A DNA stretch of 32,269 nt, taken from assembly GCA_026710795.1 (NCBI GenBank), contig JAPOQK010000031.1, forward strand, positions 1 to 32,269. Reading direction: 5' to 3'. Positions 1 to 8,061 of this stretch are shown here, piece by piece. Source of the DNA: Candidatus Poribacteria bacterium. Lineage in GTDB: Bacteria > Poribacteria > WGA-4E > WGA-3G. The notes under the pieces are model-generated. The model was not told the origin of the DNA. It worked only from the letters and a program-made list of their open reading frames with translations, and searched no databases. How positions within the stretch are numbered: position 1 is the first letter of the stretch; each line of letters begins with the position of its first letter. The position numbers and the translations under genes are program-made.

Positions 1-129
1 AAAACCGAGAAAAACAACCCACAAACTCAGGAAGGCACAACACACATACCACAACAACGAAAAGACACAGTAAAGTAAAAAAAGGCACAAAACTGTATCT
101 TTTATAAACGTTGGAAAATAACACGATTT

Positions 130-160
130 GTAGGTCGGAGCGAGCAAAGCGACCTCCGAC
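130..160. repeat. Palindromic GGTCGGAGC-type repeat
   Basis: GTCGGAG (134-140) pairs with CTCCGAC (154-160) around a short loop. The same word family recurs at 599-626 (degenerate) and as both arms of the large inverted repeat at 28482-28568. A further fragment, GTAGAGGCGACCTTCGACAG, follows at 173-192. This is a dispersed REP-like intergenic repeat. No transposase is nearby. Confidence 0.75.
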
Positions 161-400
161 ATCTTACATTCTGTAGAGGCGACCTTCGACAGAATATTAT
201 ACCATTTCTAATATATAATGGCTCTTTTTGTAGCACAAACTGTTAGTTTGCGTCTATTCGGACACAATCTAAATGAAGATTAGGTTATTAAATCGGTAAT
301 TTTAATTTTCATTAGGTCCGGTAAGCGATTTCCTAACAGCATTCAGATGTCAAATAAGATCATGTCTTTGGTTGAGAGGTATTGGATACCCGAATGTTGT

Positions 401-572
401 GATACACCTTTCGCACCGCTGGTGCTTTGCTTCTTTATGAGATGCGTGGGTTCTATACACATTCCGCACCTCTGGTGCTGAGAGGCATTTACGATATCCT
501 CGGAGAGGCGAAAGGTGTATAGTTAGCGTTGATCCACATATAACAAGTCCCAGCGGGGCGACAGGTGTATAG
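401..572. repeat. Four-unit palindromic repeat cluster (TATACAC..CGCTGG type)
   Basis: Units of about 25-30 bp lie at 401-429 and 453-480 in one orientation, and at 498-522 and 543-572 in the opposite orientation. The shared pattern is TATACAC(C/A)TTTCGC(A/C)CCGCTGG(T/G)GCTT. Units two and three together form a long hairpin with ends CTATACAC and GTGTATAG. The spread of match quality between units suggests different ages. They look like REP/BIME-style intergenic repeats. No RAYT-like transposase is in the window. Confidence 0.75.
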
Positions 573-598
573 CATAGCTGCCAAAACTTTACACACTC

Positions 599-626
599 GG
601 TCGGAGCAAACAAAGCGACCTACGAC
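599..626. repeat. Degenerate GGTCGGAGC palindrome
   Basis: GGTCGGAGC at 599-607 is followed by AAAGCGACCTACGAC at 612-626. This is an eroded version of the palindrome at 130-160, directly downstream of the sequence AAAACTTTACACAC (583-596). Confidence 0.6.
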
Positions 627-776
627 AGTATATTAGACAATTAAAAAATAGCCAAAAAACCGACAAAAATCAAGTAGGACAAAGGTTACCGTTTTTCTTT
701 TTTTTACATTCAAAAAAACCGATGGAAACAACCCATAAACCCAGACAGGAACTAAAACCAGTGAAAAACACCAAAA

Positions 777-819
777 GTTACCGTTATGCAGAAATTAGAC
801 ACAAAACGGTAACCTTTTT
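777..819 (+). terminator. Possible hairpin plus T-run
   Basis: GTTACCGTT (777-785) pairs with AACGGTAAC (805-813) and is followed by CTTTTT (814-819), as in an intrinsic terminator. The loop of 19 nt is long and no gene reads into it from the left within this window. A second GGTTACCGTTTT copy lies at 684-695. It may therefore simply be part of the duplicated segment. Confidence 0.25.
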
Positions 820-968
820 ATATGGAAGAAAAATCTAATGAAATTACAAGATAAACACAAACAATTCACAGTCAAATATGATGTCCGAAGTCTTGTGCAT
901 GGTGTTTTCATTCCTTTTTTATGCAAAAAACTTTACACACCCACGTGCAATTATAGCGGAAAAATAAA

Positions 969-2507
969 ATGACACGGACACCGATTATTGAAATGCATGG
1001 AATCAATAAGAATTTTGGACATGTATGTGCTAACGAAAATGTGGACTTTATTCTACAACAAGGTGAAATCCATGCTATTGTTGGTGAAAATGGTGCTGGT
1101 AAATCCACATTGATGAAAATCCTTTACGGACTTTATCAACCAGATTCAGGTAATATACTTTATAATGGAAAGCCTGTGACTATCTCTTCACCACGAAAAG
1201 CGATGAAACTGGGTTTGGGAATGATTCAGCAACACTTCACGCTTATACCCGCTTTTACAGCACTTCAGAATATCTTTTTAGGAAAAGAGACAGTAAAACA
1301 AGGAACACTCCTCGATGTGAACAGAGCGGAAGATGAAATAAATGAACTCGCTGACCAACTCGGTTTTGATGTTCCTTTGAACATTCCTATAGAATCCCTA
1401 CCAATAGGTACACAACAACACACAGAAATCCTTAAAGTCCTCTACCACGGTGCAGATATATTGATTATGGATGAACCGACTGCCGTGCTTGTTCCACAAG
1501 AAATTGAGGGATTGTTTGAATGTATGCGTAATCTCAAAAGAAAGGGTAGGAGTATTATCATAATTACTCATAAACTTGATGAAGTTATGACGATAGCGGA
1601 TACTGTCACAGTGATGCGACGTGGGAAAACCGTTGCCACCTGTCCTATTGTCGATACAGATCCGAATCAATTAGCAGAACATATTCTTGGTGAACAGATA
1701 CATCAAAGCGAAATTGATCGAAAAGAGATTGAAAATGTAAATCCAATATTAAACATTGAAGATGTAACGATTAGTTCGGACACAGACAAGAAACTACTTC
1801 ATAGAATAAATCTTGACGTTTTTTCAGGTGAAATAGTTGGAATTGCTGGTGTGGAAGGAAATGGACAAACCGAACTTGTTGAAATGTTGACAGGTTTAAG
1901 GAAAATTCAGTCAGGAAAAATCACATTAAACGGTGAATCAATAGCCAATGCATCATCTGCTGAAATACGTAAGAAAAAGATGGCACACCTTCCAGCAGAC
2001 AGACATCGCCACGGAGTTAGTCTAAATAATCGTATTGATGAGAACTTTATTATCGGAAAACATCAACAGACATTGTTCTCCCATAATGTACTACTTAAAT
2101 CTAAAAACATACAACGATTCTCTATGAATGCCTTGGATAAGTACCAGATTCGCGTTAGGGATATTGCGGATCCAATAAAAACACTCTCAGGTGGAAACCA
2201 GCAGAAAGTTGTAATTGCACGTGAATTATCTGGAGATCCTCTACTCATTATTGCTGCACATCCAACACGTGGATTAGACATTCATGCAGCGAATTTTGTG
2301 CATACACGATTAATTCAAGCGCGCAACCGAGGAAAATCGGTTATACTCGTCTCATCTGACCTTGATGAACTTCTTTATTTGTGTGATAGGATTGCAGTAA
2401 TGTATAACGGTAAAATTGTTGGCATAGTAAAACCAGATAATATAAATCAACGTGAGTTGGGAAAGTTAATGCTTGGATTATCTTCAGAAGAATTAGACAC
2501 TTCGTAA
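969..2507 (+). CDS. ABC transporter, double ATP-binding protein (YufO/NupO/RbsA-like)
   Basis: A 512-residue protein with two tandem ABC domains, the architecture of the ATPase subunit of ribose/nucleoside (BmpA-linked) importers; it would drive uptake from the inner face of the membrane. Domain 1 has Walker A GENGAGKST (39-47), a relaxed signature LPIGTQQ (144-150) and Walker B ending MDEPTAVL (from 167). Domain 2 has the usual degenerate P-loop GVEGNGQTEL (294-303), signature LSGGNQQ (406-412) and an AAHPTRGLD switch region in place of a normal Walker B Glu. This asymmetry is normal for the family. The family partners, two permeases and a lipoprotein, are absent on either side; the next gene, 41 bp downstream, is an amidohydrolase. 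The ATG has only a weak GCGGA-type ribosome site. The exact substrate is not predictable. Confidence 0.93.
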   Translation: MTRTPIIEMHGINKNFGHVCANENVDFILQQGEIHAIVGENGAGKSTLMKILYGLYQPDSGNILYNGKPVTISSPRKAMKLGLGMIQQHFTLIPAFTALQNIFLGKETVKQGTLLDVNRAEDEINELADQLGFDVPLNIPIESLPIGTQQHTEILKVLYHGADILIMDEPTAVLVPQEIEGLFECMRNLKRKGRSIIIITHKLDEVMTIADTVTVMRRGKTVATCPIVDTDPNQLAEHILGEQIHQSEIDRKEIENVNPILNIEDVTISSDTDKKLLHRINLDVFSGEIVGIAGVEGNGQTELVEMLTGLRKIQSGKITLNGESIANASSAEIRKKKMAHLPADRHRHGVSLNNRIDENFIIGKHQQTLFSHNVLLKSKNIQRFSMNALDKYQIRVRDIADPIKTLSGGNQQKVVIARELSGDPLLIIAAHPTRGLDIHAANFVHTRLIQARNRGKSVILVSSDLDELLYLCDRIAVMYNGKIVGIVKPDNINQRELGKLMLGLSSEELDTS

Positions 2508-2548
2508 TTATATTCTTAAGAACCCATTTTTAATCAAAGGAAACTACA

Positions 2549-3388
2549 ATGATTATTGATTCTCACACACATGCGTGGTCTCGTTGGCCCTACCAACCAC
2601 CTGTTCCAGACGATGAAAGCCGTGGTAAAGTTGAACAACTCCTCCACGAAATGGATTTGCATATTGTTGATAAGGCAGTACTTATCTGTGCACGTATTGA
2701 TAGAAATCCTGACAACAATGACTATGCTGCCGATTGTGTCAAACGATATCCAGATAGACTTATTCAGTTTGCTGATGTTGATTGTGCATGGACAGATACA
2801 TACCATACAGACGGTGCTGCAGATAGACTAAAGACGGCTGCAGAAACATATAACCTTAAAGGTTACACGCATTACCTAAGAGGAGATGATGACGGAAGTT
2901 GGTTTTTTTCAAATGAAGGACAACGGTTCTTTCAGACAACCGCAGATCTTGAACTGATTGCAAGCATAGCGATGGGTAGTCATCAACACGTTCCACTCCG
3001 AAAACTGGCTGCACAGTTTCCTACTATTCCATTTTTGTGTCATCACATGGCAGGTGCACGTGCTGATGAAGCACCTCCATATCCACAATTGGAAGAAGTA
3101 CTCGCATCGGCAAAAGAACCCAATATCTACGTGAAAATGTCAGGATTCGCCTATGTTTCAAAGGTCTCTTGGGAATACCCCTATACGGATACGCATAGGA
3201 TTGTCCGTGCACTCTATGAACATTTTGGTGCTTCTCGTCTCTGTTGGGGTTCTGACTATCCAGTTGTTCGCAACTTTATGACATATCAACATTCAATTGA
3301 AGCATTTAGGACACACTGCACCTTTATCTCGGATGATGATAAAGCGGAGATTTTGGGTGGCACACTCCATAAATTACTGTATCCATAA
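2549..3388 (+). CDS. Amidohydrolase family 2 metal-dependent hydrolase
   Basis: A 279-residue TIM-barrel hydrolase of the Amidohydro_2 family (COG2159-like). Visible metal and active-site motifs are DSHTHAW at 4-10 (the HxH pair on strand 1), HHMAG at 165-169, and CWGSDYP at 232-238, where D236 is the expected catalytic aspartate. Length is normal for the family. The start is well set by AAAGGAAACTACAATG. It sits 41 bp after the ABC ATPase and may be co-transcribed with it. Relatives include 2-pyrone-4,6-dicarboxylate lactonases and other carboxylic-acid or lactone hydrolases or decarboxylases; the substrate cannot be read from sequence. A 14-bp palindrome TTATACATGTATAA follows the stop. Confidence 0.9.
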   Translation: MIIDSHTHAWSRWPYQPPVPDDESRGKVEQLLHEMDLHIVDKAVLICARIDRNPDNNDYAADCVKRYPDRLIQFADVDCAWTDTYHTDGAADRLKTAAETYNLKGYTHYLRGDDDGSWFFSNEGQRFFQTTADLELIASIAMGSHQHVPLRKLAAQFPTIPFLCHHMAGARADEAPPYPQLEEVLASAKEPNIYVKMSGFAYVSKVSWEYPYTDTHRIVRALYEHFGASRLCWGSDYPVVRNFMTYQHSIEAFRTHCTFISDDDKAEILGGTLHKLLYP

Positions 3389-3540
3389 GATTATACATGT
3401 ATAACAAATTATAATTGGGTGTGTAATATCTTTATCAGATATATTCAATTACAAAGTTAGATAGGTGTTTTCATATATAGGACGAATTCCTTAAACAAAT
3501 ATATTATGGTGAACTTTAGAATTAATGGGACATATAGAGA

Positions 3541-3606
3541 TGTAGGAGGGAACTCCGATTCCCGACTGCTCCTAAGTTCTGTCGCGATTCGGAGATCGCT
3601 CCTACA
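3541..3606. repeat. 66-nt foldback repeat
   Basis: Ends TGTAGGAG (3541-3548) and CTCCTACA (3599-3606) are perfectly complementary. Inside them CTCCGATTCCCGAC and GTCGCGATTCGGAG also pair with two mismatches, so the whole element folds back on itself. Its GTAGGAG..CTCCTAC form marks a second palindromic repeat class, distinct from the GGTCGGAGC family. Confidence 0.75.
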
Positions 3607-3679
3607 GAGGAAATGTAGAATTATTTCTATAATCCACTATAATTACCAATACTTTACACACCCATCATAAATTTGAGAC

Positions 3680-3708
3680 TTGACATCTCAACATATAATT
3701 GATATTAT
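3680..3708 (+). promoter_or_regulatory. Sigma70-type promoter of NHL gene
   Basis: TTGACA (3680-3685), a 17-nt spacer and TATTAT (3703-3708). Transcription would start near 3715, giving a leader of about 18 nt before the ATG at 3733, with AAAGG as ribosome site. Confidence 0.7.
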
Positions 3709-3732
3709 ATATAAAAACAGCAAAGGTTATTC

Positions 3733-5769
3733 ATGAATAAATTGACCCCCTCCAAATCAAATCATGTCCTTTTACTTCTCTTATTTACATTAACATTTCT
3801 TTTTCAAAGCGCAAATCTGAGGACTGCAACTGCTATAGACTTCATTAAACTGGAACATACGTTTTCTGGTAAAGGTTCATCTCAAGGGGCATTTGGCAAA
3901 GAAATTCACATTGCATTCAATAAAAACATCTATGTCAGTGATACAGATAATCGTCTTATACAGAAATTATCTCCAACTGGACAATTCCTATTCCAAATTC
4001 CCGAAGCCCCAGAATCCTCGGATAACATCCTCCGTAAACCAGGACACCTTGCCGTAGATAACATAGGAAATATCTATGTTGCAGATATAACCGCACACCA
4101 CATGGCAGAAACTAATGATCCCAAAATATATATGTACGCACCGTGTGTCCACAAATTTAGTCCAAAGGGTGAGTTGCTACACACATACTTTGTCGCTCCT
4201 GTTGACGAAAAACCAGGTGTAGTTTTACCTGCAAAGTTAATAATTGATCAAAATGGTAAAACTGCTTTCGGTATACAACCAACTGGACACGACCGCGCTC
4301 TACGTGTCGCTGTTAGTGATGATGGTCAATTATATGTTTTGGATGCTAAACGAGGACGAATACATAAATTCAGGGTTGATGGTGAAAAAGTCCTGACATT
4401 CGGTAGGTATGGTGCGGGAGATGGTGAATTTGATAAGGATGCTGCTGACATCGCGATTGATGCTCGTGGAAACATTTTCATTGCGGATACTGGGAATCAC
4501 CGAATAGTTAAATTTAATCGTGATGGAAAACATGTAAATAGTTTTGGTCAAAAAGGACGTAACAACGGTGAGTTTGTAAAACCAATGGCTATAACGACAC
4601 TACCCACAGGTGAAGTGTTGGTCAAGGATTCCAGCAAATTCCGAAGAAAAGTCGGGGGATTACCAGAAGTAATTGCACTTTCACCAACATTGACGCAGCT
4701 AACGGAAAGCACACCCAGCCAAGCAGAACTTGCAGATACAATAACAAATGCAACTCGACCTCAATATGGACCTTTTGCGTATAATCCCAACACGACAGTT
4801 GATGCTGCTAATTTTAACCGACGTTTACGACTGCTTGAAGAAGCAGAATATCTACGCTACTATGACGATAAAGAATATGATGAAGACGATAAAGAACTTG
4901 CAGAAGAACTAAAACGTGCAGATATCAGATTGACACTATTTCATAACGTCATCTCACGCGTTCAGAAATTCGATAACAACGGAAGGTATATTGGACGAAT
5001 AATATATGAAACAGATCAACTGAGTGAAGAGAAGCATGACCTAACTTTTCTTGCTCTTGATACATCGGGATATCTATACCTACGAGATATAAGTGATTTT
5101 ACCATAGCAAAATATTCTATCACCGGATTTACCGTGAAGCCTTCTCACATGAACGGTTTTTACAGCACCAGAGTCGCAAATTTGAATAACAATTATAGTG
5201 AAGATTATGAAGATATCGACTTCTCAACCGATGTAGAAGATAAGCTTAACCAGTTAGAACTTAAGAATCTATTCGGATGGACATATAGCCTTTCAGAACG
5301 TTGGCATCTAACTTTACTTGATGAACTGACCTATGCCGAACAAGATGAGCGGTATACCACTCCAGCAAAAATTGAGGATAGTTTTGATTTTGAGACAGAG
5401 GCATTAGAAAATGCTATTGCTGCAAATCTGAAGTATATCATAAATCCAAATCCGTATCGGTATAAAGAAATAAACCTATCCGTAGGTCGCGTTGACGGGA
5501 CATCTGATCTCACACAGGATGCACTTTTCCAAGATCTAAATAAACAACGCAGATTAGACGAAGGTGATGCAAGTTCAACGGTTCTTGAACTCAATTGGGA
5601 TTTATGGTCACGCACAAATCTGTGGTTACGCTATGCAGATCTCAATCCTTCTGAAACAAGCCGTAATTTTATCCGAAAGTTTTACGATGTCTCTGGTGAT
5701 CTCTATGAGGTATTTGGTAGCCGAAATGAAGCACGTCAGTTCCTCGGTGAGTTGACGATTAAGTTTTGA
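3733..5769 (+). CDS. Secreted NHL-repeat protein
   Basis: A 678-residue exported protein. Residues 1-35 form a signal peptide (basic start, LLLLLFTLTFLF core). Residues about 40-310 carry NHL/beta-propeller units, with recurring motifs such as YVSDTDNRLIQKL, NIYVADI, LYVLDAKRGRIHKF and IFIADTGNHRIVKFNRDG. An acidic Glu/Asp/Tyr-rich segment (about 370-400) follows, then further propeller-like strands (about 405-470). The last 150 residues alternate hydrophobic and polar residues (for example LELNWDLWSRTNLWLRY) and end in phenylalanine, as outer-membrane barrel proteins do; an outer-membrane anchor is inference. The GNAT gene starts 15 bp after its stop, so they are probably co-transcribed. NHL propellers usually bind partners or carbohydrates; no catalytic residues are recognised. 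Confidence 0.82.
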   Translation: MNKLTPSKSNHVLLLLLFTLTFLFQSANLRTATAIDFIKLEHTFSGKGSSQGAFGKEIHIAFNKNIYVSDTDNRLIQKLSPTGQFLFQIPEAPESSDNILRKPGHLAVDNIGNIYVADITAHHMAETNDPKIYMYAPCVHKFSPKGELLHTYFVAPVDEKPGVVLPAKLIIDQNGKTAFGIQPTGHDRALRVAVSDDGQLYVLDAKRGRIHKFRVDGEKVLTFGRYGAGDGEFDKDAADIAIDARGNIFIADTGNHRIVKFNRDGKHVNSFGQKGRNNGEFVKPMAITTLPTGEVLVKDSSKFRRKVGGLPEVIALSPTLTQLTESTPSQAELADTITNATRPQYGPFAYNPNTTVDAANFNRRLRLLEEAEYLRYYDDKEYDEDDKELAEELKRADIRLTLFHNVISRVQKFDNNGRYIGRIIYETDQLSEEKHDLTFLALDTSGYLYLRDISDFTIAKYSITGFTVKPSHMNGFYSTRVANLNNNYSEDYEDIDFSTDVEDKLNQLELKNLFGWTYSLSERWHLTLLDELTYAEQDERYTTPAKIEDSFDFETEALENAIAANLKYIINPNPYRYKEINLSVGRVDGTSDLTQDALFQDLNKQRRLDEGDASSTVLELNWDLWSRTNLWLRYADLNPSETSRNFIRKFYDVSGDLYEVFGSRNEARQFLGELTIKF

Positions 5770-5784
5770 TGGAGTCATGCAGCT

Positions 5785-6762
5785 ATGGAGATTCGTGCAC
5801 TTTATCCTGATGAATTTGAGTTATGGTTAGACCACGTCAGCCATGTCTTTTCTGCAGATCGTCAATATTTCTCCAATCATTGGTATAACGATCCGTGGCG
5901 TGATGTTGAGGGAATACGTGTTGCTGTTGATGATGGTACAATTGTCAGCACTGTGCGCGTATTTATCCGACAGATGTACTTCCACGGTGAACCAGTTTCC
6001 GTTGGTGGCATCGGGGAAGTAAGTACACGACCGGAATATCGTAAACGTGGTCTCGCAACACAACTTCTCAAAGATTCCATTCAGTTCATGGAAAGCAGAG
6101 GAATTGCTATCTCTATGCTCCACGGCAGCCAACGAATCTATTCTATTGAAGGATGGGAAAGTGTTCCACGTTACTATGCGAAGAAAAGTGTTGTTGGTAG
6201 AAAACAACAGACGTGGAATATTCGACCAATCAACTTTCAGGATACAGGTGAGGTTAAACAACTCGCTTCAATCTACGATTCCTATTCCCGCAAATTCAAC
6301 GGTGCTTTCGTTAGGGATGACATTGCATATTGGACAAATTGGGTAAAAACCGAATCTCCGCAGGCTTGGATTGCTGAACGCGACGGTGTCATTGATGGTT
6401 ATGTATCCGTTAGAAGACGGGATGGAGAATTGGGTGTCAAGGAGTTTGTTGCGTCAGAGGAATTGTTCGCAGAGAACGGAGCAAAAGACCTTTTTGAAGT
6501 TATGCTATCAGATATAATCACACAGATGGGTGAGGAAAGCCTTATCTTAGAGTATCCCGCGCCGATTGCTGATGGATTCAAATCTTCATCAATAGATTCT
6601 TATGGAAGTACGATGTATCGTGTTATTCAACCATCAGCCCTACCATCAGAGTTTGCGAAAAAACGGATAGATGTATTTCCAGACCTCATGCATTACCAAG
6701 TAGAGTCTATCAGACAAGACATCCGGTCACACCATGTCTTTTGGCATACTGATGGGTTTTAA
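5785..6762 (+). CDS. GNAT-family N-acetyltransferase (Eis-like layout)
   Basis: A 325-residue cytoplasmic protein. The N-terminal GNAT domain has a clear motif A, VSTRPEYRKRGLATQLL (79-95), which binds acetyl-CoA, preceded by the GGIGEV strand. A second, weaker GNAT-like half (about 150-300) gives the long two-domain layout seen in Eis-type and other large acetyltransferases. It starts 15 bp after the NHL gene, so a shared transcript from 3680 is likely. The substrate is unknown. Its TAA stop overlaps the end of a decayed DUF433 gene on the other strand. Confidence 0.85.
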   Translation: MEIRALYPDEFELWLDHVSHVFSADRQYFSNHWYNDPWRDVEGIRVAVDDGTIVSTVRVFIRQMYFHGEPVSVGGIGEVSTRPEYRKRGLATQLLKDSIQFMESRGIAISMLHGSQRIYSIEGWESVPRYYAKKSVVGRKQQTWNIRPINFQDTGEVKQLASIYDSYSRKFNGAFVRDDIAYWTNWVKTESPQAWIAERDGVIDGYVSVRRRDGELGVKEFVASEELFAENGAKDLFEVMLSDIITQMGEESLILEYPAPIADGFKSSSIDSYGSTMYRVIQPSALPSEFAKKRIDVFPDLMHYQVESIRQDIRSHHVFWHTDGF

Positions 6763-6966
6763 GGGTTAGGTGGAGCACCAAGAACAATCTCGTTGCGAAG
6801 TGTAGACGGATGCATATCCAATAACTACCCGAATGCTCTCTTCACTTAGATCTGGATAATCAGCAATAACCCCTTCATTGGACATACCATTTGCCTATAA
6901 ACCTAATACGTGTTCAACACTTATGCGTGTGCCTTCGATTATAGGTATATATCAGATCGTCTCCAT
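6759..6966 (-). pseudogene. Decayed DUF433-family (antitoxin-like) gene
   Basis: Reading the minus strand from ATG at 6966 gives METI, a TGA (6954-6952), then YIPIIEGTRISVEHVLG, L, a TAG (6897-6895), and ANGMSNEGVIADYPDLSEES followed by IRVVIGYASVY. A single-base frameshift near 6808-6814 then restores LRNEIVLGAPPNP and a TAA at 6761-6759. This follows the DUF433 consensus (KPxIxGTRIxVexVL..LAxGMSxEEIxxDYPxLxEExIRAxLxYA). Two in-frame stops and one frameshift make it non-functional unless sequencing errors are involved. The glycine-rich segment that usually precedes PIIEGTR is also shortened. DUF433 proteins often pair with PIN-like toxins; no partner gene is present, because the place where it would lie is occupied by the GNAT gene. 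Confidence 0.8.
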
Positions 6967-6974
6967 AAAAATAC

Positions 6975-7003
6975 TTGACACCAATTCTACTGTAACATAC
7001 AAT
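6975..7003 (+). promoter_or_regulatory. Sigma70-type promoter of Gfo/Idh gene
   Basis: TTGACA (6975-6980), a 17-nt spacer and TACAAT (6998-7003). Transcription would start near 7010, leaving a leader of about 56 nt with a strong GAGGAGG ribosome site before the ATG at 7066. It lies just beyond the start of the DUF433 remnant, which reads the other way. Confidence 0.7.
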
Positions 7004-7065
7004 CATTTCTGAGGTGATACGTTAATCTTCATGGAATCTGACTTGGTAATGAGGAGGACAAGAAC

Positions 7066-8061
7066 ATGGCAAAACTACGTGTTGGAGTGATAGGTTGTAG
7101 TGGAATTGGGACAATCCACGCGTCTGGATTAGTGGGTCTACCGAATGTGGAATTAGCCGCAGGATGTGATTTCGTCCAAAGCACATTGGATGCTTTCAAA
7201 GCAAAATATCAGGACAATTGGGACAACATCTCGCTATATACCAATCATCAGGAGATGCTTGAACAAGAAAATTTGGATGTAGTAACGGTCGCTACTTCTG
7301 ACCATCGGCATGCAGACCTTGTCGTAGATGCTGCAAACGCAGGTGTCAAAGGTATATTTTGCGAAAAACCGATGGCAACTAACGTTGCAGATGCCGACAG
7401 AATGCTGGAAGCGTCAGATAAAAACGGTACAATTCTATCAATTGACCATACGCGTAGATGGCAACCTTTGTGGCGATACACCAGAGAAGAAATCGTTGGT
7501 GGTGGTCGAATTGGTGATGTTCAATATGTTATCGGCACGTTAAGTGGTGGACGCGCAATGTTGTTTCGTAACGGCACACATTGTGTTGATGCAATCTGTT
7601 ATTTTGCTGACTCAACACCCGAATGGGTCTCTGCAGAACTGGAAGATGGATACGAAGAATACAGCGAATATAAAGGGGATGGTGGACACGATCCATCAAC
7701 TGAACCATCTGCACACGGTTATATCCACTTTGCCAACGGTGTGCGCGGTTACTATGCTGGCGGACCTAAAACTACTCAATCCGGATTCAGATTGGAGATT
7801 GTTGGGACAAACGGATATATTCTAATTAGTGATAATGGAGCAACAATTCACCAAGGGGATTCACCCGAGTCAATTGAAGCACCATCGTGGGATGTTGTTG
7901 GCATTCCTGCAGGTGTACAAGAGACGGTGAAACTCGTTGCAGAAGGTGGAAAACCGGTATCACCCGGTAGTGAAGGACACAAAGTTGTGCAAATCATTAT
8001 CGGTTTCTTAACATCGCAACAGAACGATAATGGAAAGGTCAACTTACCAATTCGTGCCTAA
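7066..8061 (+). CDS. Gfo/Idh/MocA-family NAD(P)-dependent oxidoreductase
   Basis: A 331-residue dehydrogenase. An N-terminal Rossmann fold carries the dinucleotide loop GCSGIGTIHASG (10-21), followed by the family hallmark EKP at 100-102 (CEKPMATN). The C-terminal alpha/beta substrate domain includes NGTHCVDAICYF, whose histidine fits the catalytic position of the family. Members oxidise or reduce sugars, inositols and related polyols; the substrate here is unknown. It has its own promoter and a strong ribosome site. Its stop overlaps by 4 bp the stop of the convergent ABC ATPase gene. Confidence 0.92.
   Translation: MAKLRVGVIGCSGIGTIHASGLVGLPNVELAAGCDFVQSTLDAFKAKYQDNWDNISLYTNHQEMLEQENLDVVTVATSDHRHADLVVDAANAGVKGIFCEKPMATNVADADRMLEASDKNGTILSIDHTRRWQPLWRYTREEIVGGGRIGDVQYVIGTLSGGRAMLFRNGTHCVDAICYFADSTPEWVSAELEDGYEEYSEYKGDGGHDPSTEPSAHGYIHFANGVRGYYAGGPKTTQSGFRLEIVGTNGYILISDNGATIHQGDSPESIEAPSWDVVGIPAGVQETVKLVAEGGKPVSPGSEGHKVVQIIIGFLTSQQNDNGKVNLPIRA

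Larger units (their letters stand above)
1..968. other. Gene-free repeat-rich leader region
   Basis: I find no credible gene here. The only sizeable open frame (350-613, minus) is made by reading through short palindromic repeats. The stretch holds two diverged copies of a segment of about 110 bp (1-112 and 715-822), two or three degenerate copies of a GGTCGGAGC palindrome (130-160, 171-195, 599-626), four units of a TATACAC..CGCTGG repeat (401-572), and a 15-bp inverted repeat of AAAGGTTACCGTTTT (681-695 and 803-817). No convincing promoter for the ABC gene at 969 was found; TTTACA at 932 and TATAGC at 952 are spaced too closely for a standard sigma70 promoter. Confidence 0.7.
3389..3732. 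other. Intergenic region with nested inverted repeats and promoter
   Basis: No gene is seen. It contains the palindrome TTATACATGTATAA (3391-3404), an 11-bp inverted pair TGGGTGTGTAA (3416-3426) / TTACACACCCA (3654-3664) enclosing a 66-nt foldback (3541-3606), and the promoter of the NHL gene (3680-3708). Confidence 0.7.

Noticed and set aside
350..613. 87-residue minus-strand ORF
   Set aside because: It is formed by reading through the palindromic repeat units (products such as CYTPVAPLGL); no ribosome site and no family.
5827..6261. 144-residue minus-strand ORF inside the GNAT gene
   Set aside because: Lies entirely within a well-supported plus-strand gene and resembles no family.
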